Shown here: positions 4,430 through 6,864 of the stretch, piece after piece
Layout of the letters: each line of letters starts with the position of its first letter
Position numbering within the stretch: the stretch's first letter is position 1
Source: Rubrivivax sp.
GTDB taxonomy: Bacteria; Pseudomonadota; Gammaproteobacteria; Burkholderiales; Burkholderiaceae_C
Direction: 5' to 3'
Length of the DNA: 6,864 nt
Assembly: GCA_030693565.1 (NCBI GenBank)
Contig: JAUYAJ010000597.1
Span: forward strand, 1-6,864
The notes under the pieces: generated by a model
What the model was told of the DNA's origin: nothing
What the model saw: the letters and a program-made list of their open reading frames with translations, nothing else
Database searches by the model: none
Translations under genes and position numbers: made by a program

Positions 4430-5374
4430 GTGATCAACTACAAGCACCTACACTACTTCATGCAGGTGGCGAAACTGGGCGGCGTTGCCCGCGCGAGCGA
4501 GCAACTGCACCTGTCCTCACAAACCATCAGCGGGCAGATTCAGCTGCTCGAGGAGGCCCTGGGAAGCGCACTGCTCGCCAAGAGCGGTCGCGGCCTGGTG
4601 CTCACCGAGGCCGGGCGCCTGGTGCTGGGCTATGCCCAGGAAATCTTTTCCACCGGCGCCGAACTCGAAGCGGCGGTGCGCGGGCATCCCAAGCGGGGGC
4701 ACACGCTCGAGTTCAGGATTGGCGTGGCCGAGGTGGTGCCCAAGTCGCTTGCCTGCCGTCTGATCGAACCCGCCATGCTGTTGCCCCAGCCGGTGCGCAT
4801 CGTATGCCGGGAGTGGAAGCTCGACACGCTTCTGGCCGAGCTGGCGCTGCACCGGATCGACCTGGTGATCTCGGATGCGCCGATTCCACCGGCCATCAGC
4901 GTGCGGGCCTATAGGCACCGGCTGGGAGCCTCGGGCGTGAGCTTCTTCGCCGCGCCTGCCGTGTTCGAACGCTGTACCGGGGCATTCCCGGGCTGCCTCG
5001 ATGGCGCCCCGATGCTGATGCCCGGCGAAGACTCGGTACTGGGTCAACGCCTGCGCACCTGGTTCCAGGCGAACGCGCTGGAACCGCGCATCGTCGGCGA
5101 GTTCGACGACAGCGCGCTGGCCAAGGCCTTCGGGCGCCGCGGCGCGGGCATCTTCGTCGGCCCCAGCGTGCTGGCGCGTGAGATCGAGAGTCAGTTCAAC
5201 GTCAAAACCTTGGGGCTTGCCTTCGACCTGGTGGAAGAGTTCTTTGCCATCTCGGTCCAGCGGCGTGTCACGCACCCCTGTATCGTCGCCATCACCCAGG
5301 CGGCGCGCAACGAACTGTTCGCCGGGCCGGTCGCAGCGCGGCGCACCCGTACCACAGGCCGGTTGCCGAGCTGA
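4430..5374 (+). CDS. nhaR: NhaR-type LysR-family transcriptional regulator
   Basis: 314 residues from a GTG start with a strong Shine-Dalgarno sequence. The N-terminal winged helix-turn-helix covers about residues 3-62: INYKHLHYFMQVAKLGGVARASEQLHLSSQTISGQ starts it, and LTEAGRLVLGYAQEIF (58-73) forms the linker helix. The order NYKHL-YF, ARASE-LHL, QTISGQ and LLEEALG is the NhaR version rather than generic LysR. The effector domain (about 92-295) has VPKSLACRLIEPAM (103-116), VRIVCRE (122-128), LLAELALHRIDLVISDAPIPP (134-154), SGVSFFAAP (168-176) and GEFDDSALAKAFG (223-235), all NhaR-like. In E. coli, NhaR activates the Na+/H+ antiporter gene nhaA and other envelope or stress genes in response to Na+. 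No nhaA is visible here. The divergent usp run is the natural candidate target, and autoregulation is likely. The C-terminal 15 residues are basic and not conserved-looking. Confidence 0.92.
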   Translation: MINYKHLHYFMQVAKLGGVARASEQLHLSSQTISGQIQLLEEALGSALLAKSGRGLVLTEAGRLVLGYAQEIFSTGAELEAAVRGHPKRGHTLEFRIGVAEVVPKSLACRLIEPAMLLPQPVRIVCREWKLDTLLAELALHRIDLVISDAPIPPAISVRAYRHRLGASGVSFFAAPAVFERCTGAFPGCLDGAPMLMPGEDSVLGQRLRTWFQANALEPRIVGEFDDSALAKAFGRRGAGIFVGPSVLAREIESQFNVKTLGLAFDLVEEFFAISVQRRVTHPCIVAITQAARNELFAGPVAARRTRTTGRLPS

Positions 5375-5386
5375 TCGACGCACGGC

Positions 5387-5404
5387 GCCCGCCGCGCCGC
5401 GGGC
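5387..5404 (+). terminator. Candidate GC hairpin after nhaR
   Basis: GCCCGC, a six-base loop, then GCGGGC form a perfect 6-bp GC-only stem starting 13 bases after the nhaR stop. No T-run follows, so it may be only a pause or attenuating structure. The ABC ATPase gene starts 99 bases beyond it. Confidence 0.3.
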
Positions 5405-5502
5405 AGCAAGAGCAGGCTGCGAATGCGCGCGCAGAGCTTGCCGCGCAGGCCCGCGATGCGCCGCAGGTCAGACAATGCAGCGCAGGGAGCAAAGGCACAT
5501 CG

Positions 5503-6552
5503 ATGAGCGTCCAAGGTATTGAACTGCGCGCGATCAGCAAGCGCTACGGCGACGCCAAGGCGCCGCTGGTCGTCAAAGGCATCGACCTCGTCGTGCCCAA
5601 AGGCACGCTGACCACCATCCTGGGCCCTTCGGGCTGCGGCAAGACGACGCTGCTGCGCATGATCGCCGGCCTGGACGCACCCACCGGCGGGCGCATCCTG
5701 ATCGACGGCGACGACGTCACCGAGCTCGGCCCGGCCGAGCGCAACGTCAGCATGGTGTTCCAGAGCTATGCCTTGTTCCCGCACATGAGCGTGCTCGACA
5801 ACGTCGGCTACGGCCTTTCGGTGCAAGGCGTGGCCAAGGCCGAGGTGCGGCGCCGGGCGCAGGAGACGATGGCCAACGTCGGCCTCACGGGCTACGACCA
5901 GCGCCTGCCCAGCGAGCTGTCGGGCGGCCAGCAGCAGCGCGTGGCGGTGGCGCGCTCGCTGGTGCTGGAACCCTCGGTGATGCTGTTCGACGAGCCGCTG
6001 TCGAACCTGGACGCGCGGCTGCGGCGCAGCATGCGCGAAGAGATCCGCGCCTTGCAGCAGCGGCTGAAGCTGACCGTGGCCTACGTCACCCACGACCAGA
6101 GCGAGGCGCTGGCGGTCAGCGACCAGATCGTCGTCATGAACGCCGGCTTGATCGCCCAGATCGGCTCCCCGCAGCAGATGTACGAGCAGCCGGCGAGCGA
6201 GTTCGTCGCCGGCTTCATGGGCGAGGCCACGGTGTTCGACGCCAGCGCCAATGCCGACGGCTTTGTGCAACTGGGCCCGCTGGCGCTGACGGCGCGCCGC
6301 ACCGTGGCGCCCGGGCCGGTGCGACTGGCGGTGCGGCCCGAGGCCTGGAGCTTGAGCGCGCCGGGCGCGGGCGCGCTCGACGGCCGCCTGGTCAAGCTGT
6401 CCTACCTGGGCAGCGTGCAGGAGCTGACGGTGGACACGGCGATCGGCGAGGTCTTCGTGATCTCGCCCGACGTCACGCGGCGCTGGCAGGTCGGCGAACC
6501 GATCGGGCTGCGCCTGGGTGACCAGGGCGTGGCTGTCATCGCCGCCGGCTGA
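5503..6552 (+). CDS. ABC transporter ATP-binding protein (FbpC/PotA class)
   Basis: A 349-residue import-type ATPase of the CUT1/FbpC/PotA class, acting at the inner face of the cytoplasmic membrane. All catalytic elements are present: Walker A GPSGCGKTT (41-49), Q-loop Gln87 (VFQSYALFP), signature LSGGQQQR (139-146), Walker B VMLFDEP (159-165), D-loop SNLD (167-170) and switch His197 (YVTHDQ). EFVAGFMG (233-240) leads into a C-terminal TOBE-like regulatory domain (about 270-345). Sequence flavour resembles ferric iron (FbpC), 2-aminoethylphosphonate or spermidine importers; iron is my first guess, but substrate cannot be fixed without partners. No substrate-binding protein or permease gene lies in the window: nhaR precedes it by 128 bases and a convergent gspB follows after 18. 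The start is ATG 5503, with AAAGG seven bases upstream. Confidence 0.94.
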   Translation: MSVQGIELRAISKRYGDAKAPLVVKGIDLVVPKGTLTTILGPSGCGKTTLLRMIAGLDAPTGGRILIDGDDVTELGPAERNVSMVFQSYALFPHMSVLDNVGYGLSVQGVAKAEVRRRAQETMANVGLTGYDQRLPSELSGGQQQRVAVARSLVLEPSVMLFDEPLSNLDARLRRSMREEIRALQQRLKLTVAYVTHDQSEALAVSDQIVVMNAGLIAQIGSPQQMYEQPASEFVAGFMGEATVFDASANADGFVQLGPLALTARRTVAPGPVRLAVRPEAWSLSAPGAGALDGRLVKLSYLGSVQELTVDTAIGEVFVISPDVTRRWQVGEPIGLRLGDQGVAVIAAG

Positions 6553-6570
6553 ACCGGGCTCAGCGATTCG

Positions 6571-6864
6571 TCAGAACGGCAGTTCGAAGCGCGTCTCGCG
6601 CCAGCGCAGCACCGCCGAGCGCGGCCGGATCTGCTCGATCACCAGGCCCGGCGCCGGTGAACCGCCTTCGTTGAGCAACTGGCCGTTGATGATGACGAAG
6701 CGGTCGGCAGCGCGCGCCGAATACACCGAGCCGGCCACCGTCAGCGCCGGCAGCTGACGCCGCAGCGTCTCGGGCAGATCGGCCAGCGCGACGATGCGCG
6801 GCTCGGCACTGGCGGCGGGCGGCGGCGCCGCGGCAACTGCAGGCGCAGCCTTCACCGCTGGCGG
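6571..6864 (-). CDS. gspB: GspB-like type II secretion protein, C-terminal part (cut by window end)
   Basis: 97 residues are visible, open through the window edge, with the stop at 6573-6571. An Ala/Pro-rich linker (PAVAAAPPPAASAEP) leads into the compact GspB C-terminal domain (PF16537 type): LADLPETLRRQLPALTVAGSVYS, then DRFVIINGQLLNEGGSPAPG, then LVIEQIRPRSAVLRWRETRFELPF. The pattern 'GSVYS ... INGQ ... EGG ... G ... EQIRP.SAVL' is the one I know from GspB, a periplasmic-facing partner of the ATPase GspA. That pair helps place the outer-membrane secretin of the type II secretion system. The cytoplasmic and transmembrane N-terminus would lie beyond the window. The GTG at 6855 is an internal Val codon, not the start. 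The gene converges with the ABC ATPase gene at an 18-base gap. Confidence 0.85.
   Translation of the reverse strand, partial: PPAVKAAPAVAAAPPPAASAEPRIVALADLPETLRRQLPALTVAGSVYSARAADRFVIINGQLLNEGGSPAPGLVIEQIRPRSAVLRWRETRFELPF

Noticed and set aside
5191..6270. Long minus-strand open frame across the nhaR end and the ABC ATPase
   Set aside because: It overlaps two confidently identified plus-strand genes and has the Ala/His/Arg/Gln-rich shadow composition.

Overview
The window is GC-rich chromosomal DNA (by eye roughly two thirds G+C, with strongly GC-biased third codon positions). It looks like a betaproteobacterium, probably of the order Burkholderiales. The reasons are an NhaR-type LysR regulator, a type II secretion GspB C-terminus, and a universal stress protein with a hydrophobic tail of a kind I recall from that order. 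This is recall, not a search. I see no mobile element, tRNA, rRNA or CRISPR, and no gene-free stretch longer than about 140 bases.

Layout. Bases 2-76 hold the last codons of an unidentified plus-strand gene. Bases 134-847 (minus) encode a TIGR02117/DUF2459-family putative lipoprotein. It is divergent from an unrecognised putative lipoprotein at 924-1601 (plus). A convergent junction with a candidate hairpin (1668-1688) separates that gene from a four-gene minus-strand run. In transcription order the run is a tail-anchored-looking universal stress protein (Usp, 4318-3707), a small TFIIB-type zinc-finger protein (3580-3314), a TerC/Alx-family membrane protein (3224-2253) and a second Usp (2256-1735). 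The last two overlap by ATGA. Divergent from this run is an nhaR-like regulator (4430-5374). It is followed on the same strand by a lone ABC transporter ATPase of the FbpC/PotA class (5503-6552). The window closes with the C-terminus of gspB on the minus strand (6571 to beyond 6864).

How the genes may work together. The Usp / zinc-finger / TerC / Usp run looks like one stress-response unit, possibly for metal, pH or membrane stress. The divergent NhaR-type activator may control it. The 111-base region between them holds a perfect-armed palindrome (4368-4381) lying almost entirely in the spacer of a plausible minus-strand promoter. The two Usp proteins differ. The distal one keeps the ATP-binding glycine motif and has a Pro/Thr-rich N-terminal extension. 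The proximal one has lost two of the three motif glycines and ends in a hydrophobic segment. The TerC homologue has unusual polar residues in its second acidic membrane motif. The regulatory links are inferred from layout and are not shown by the sequence.
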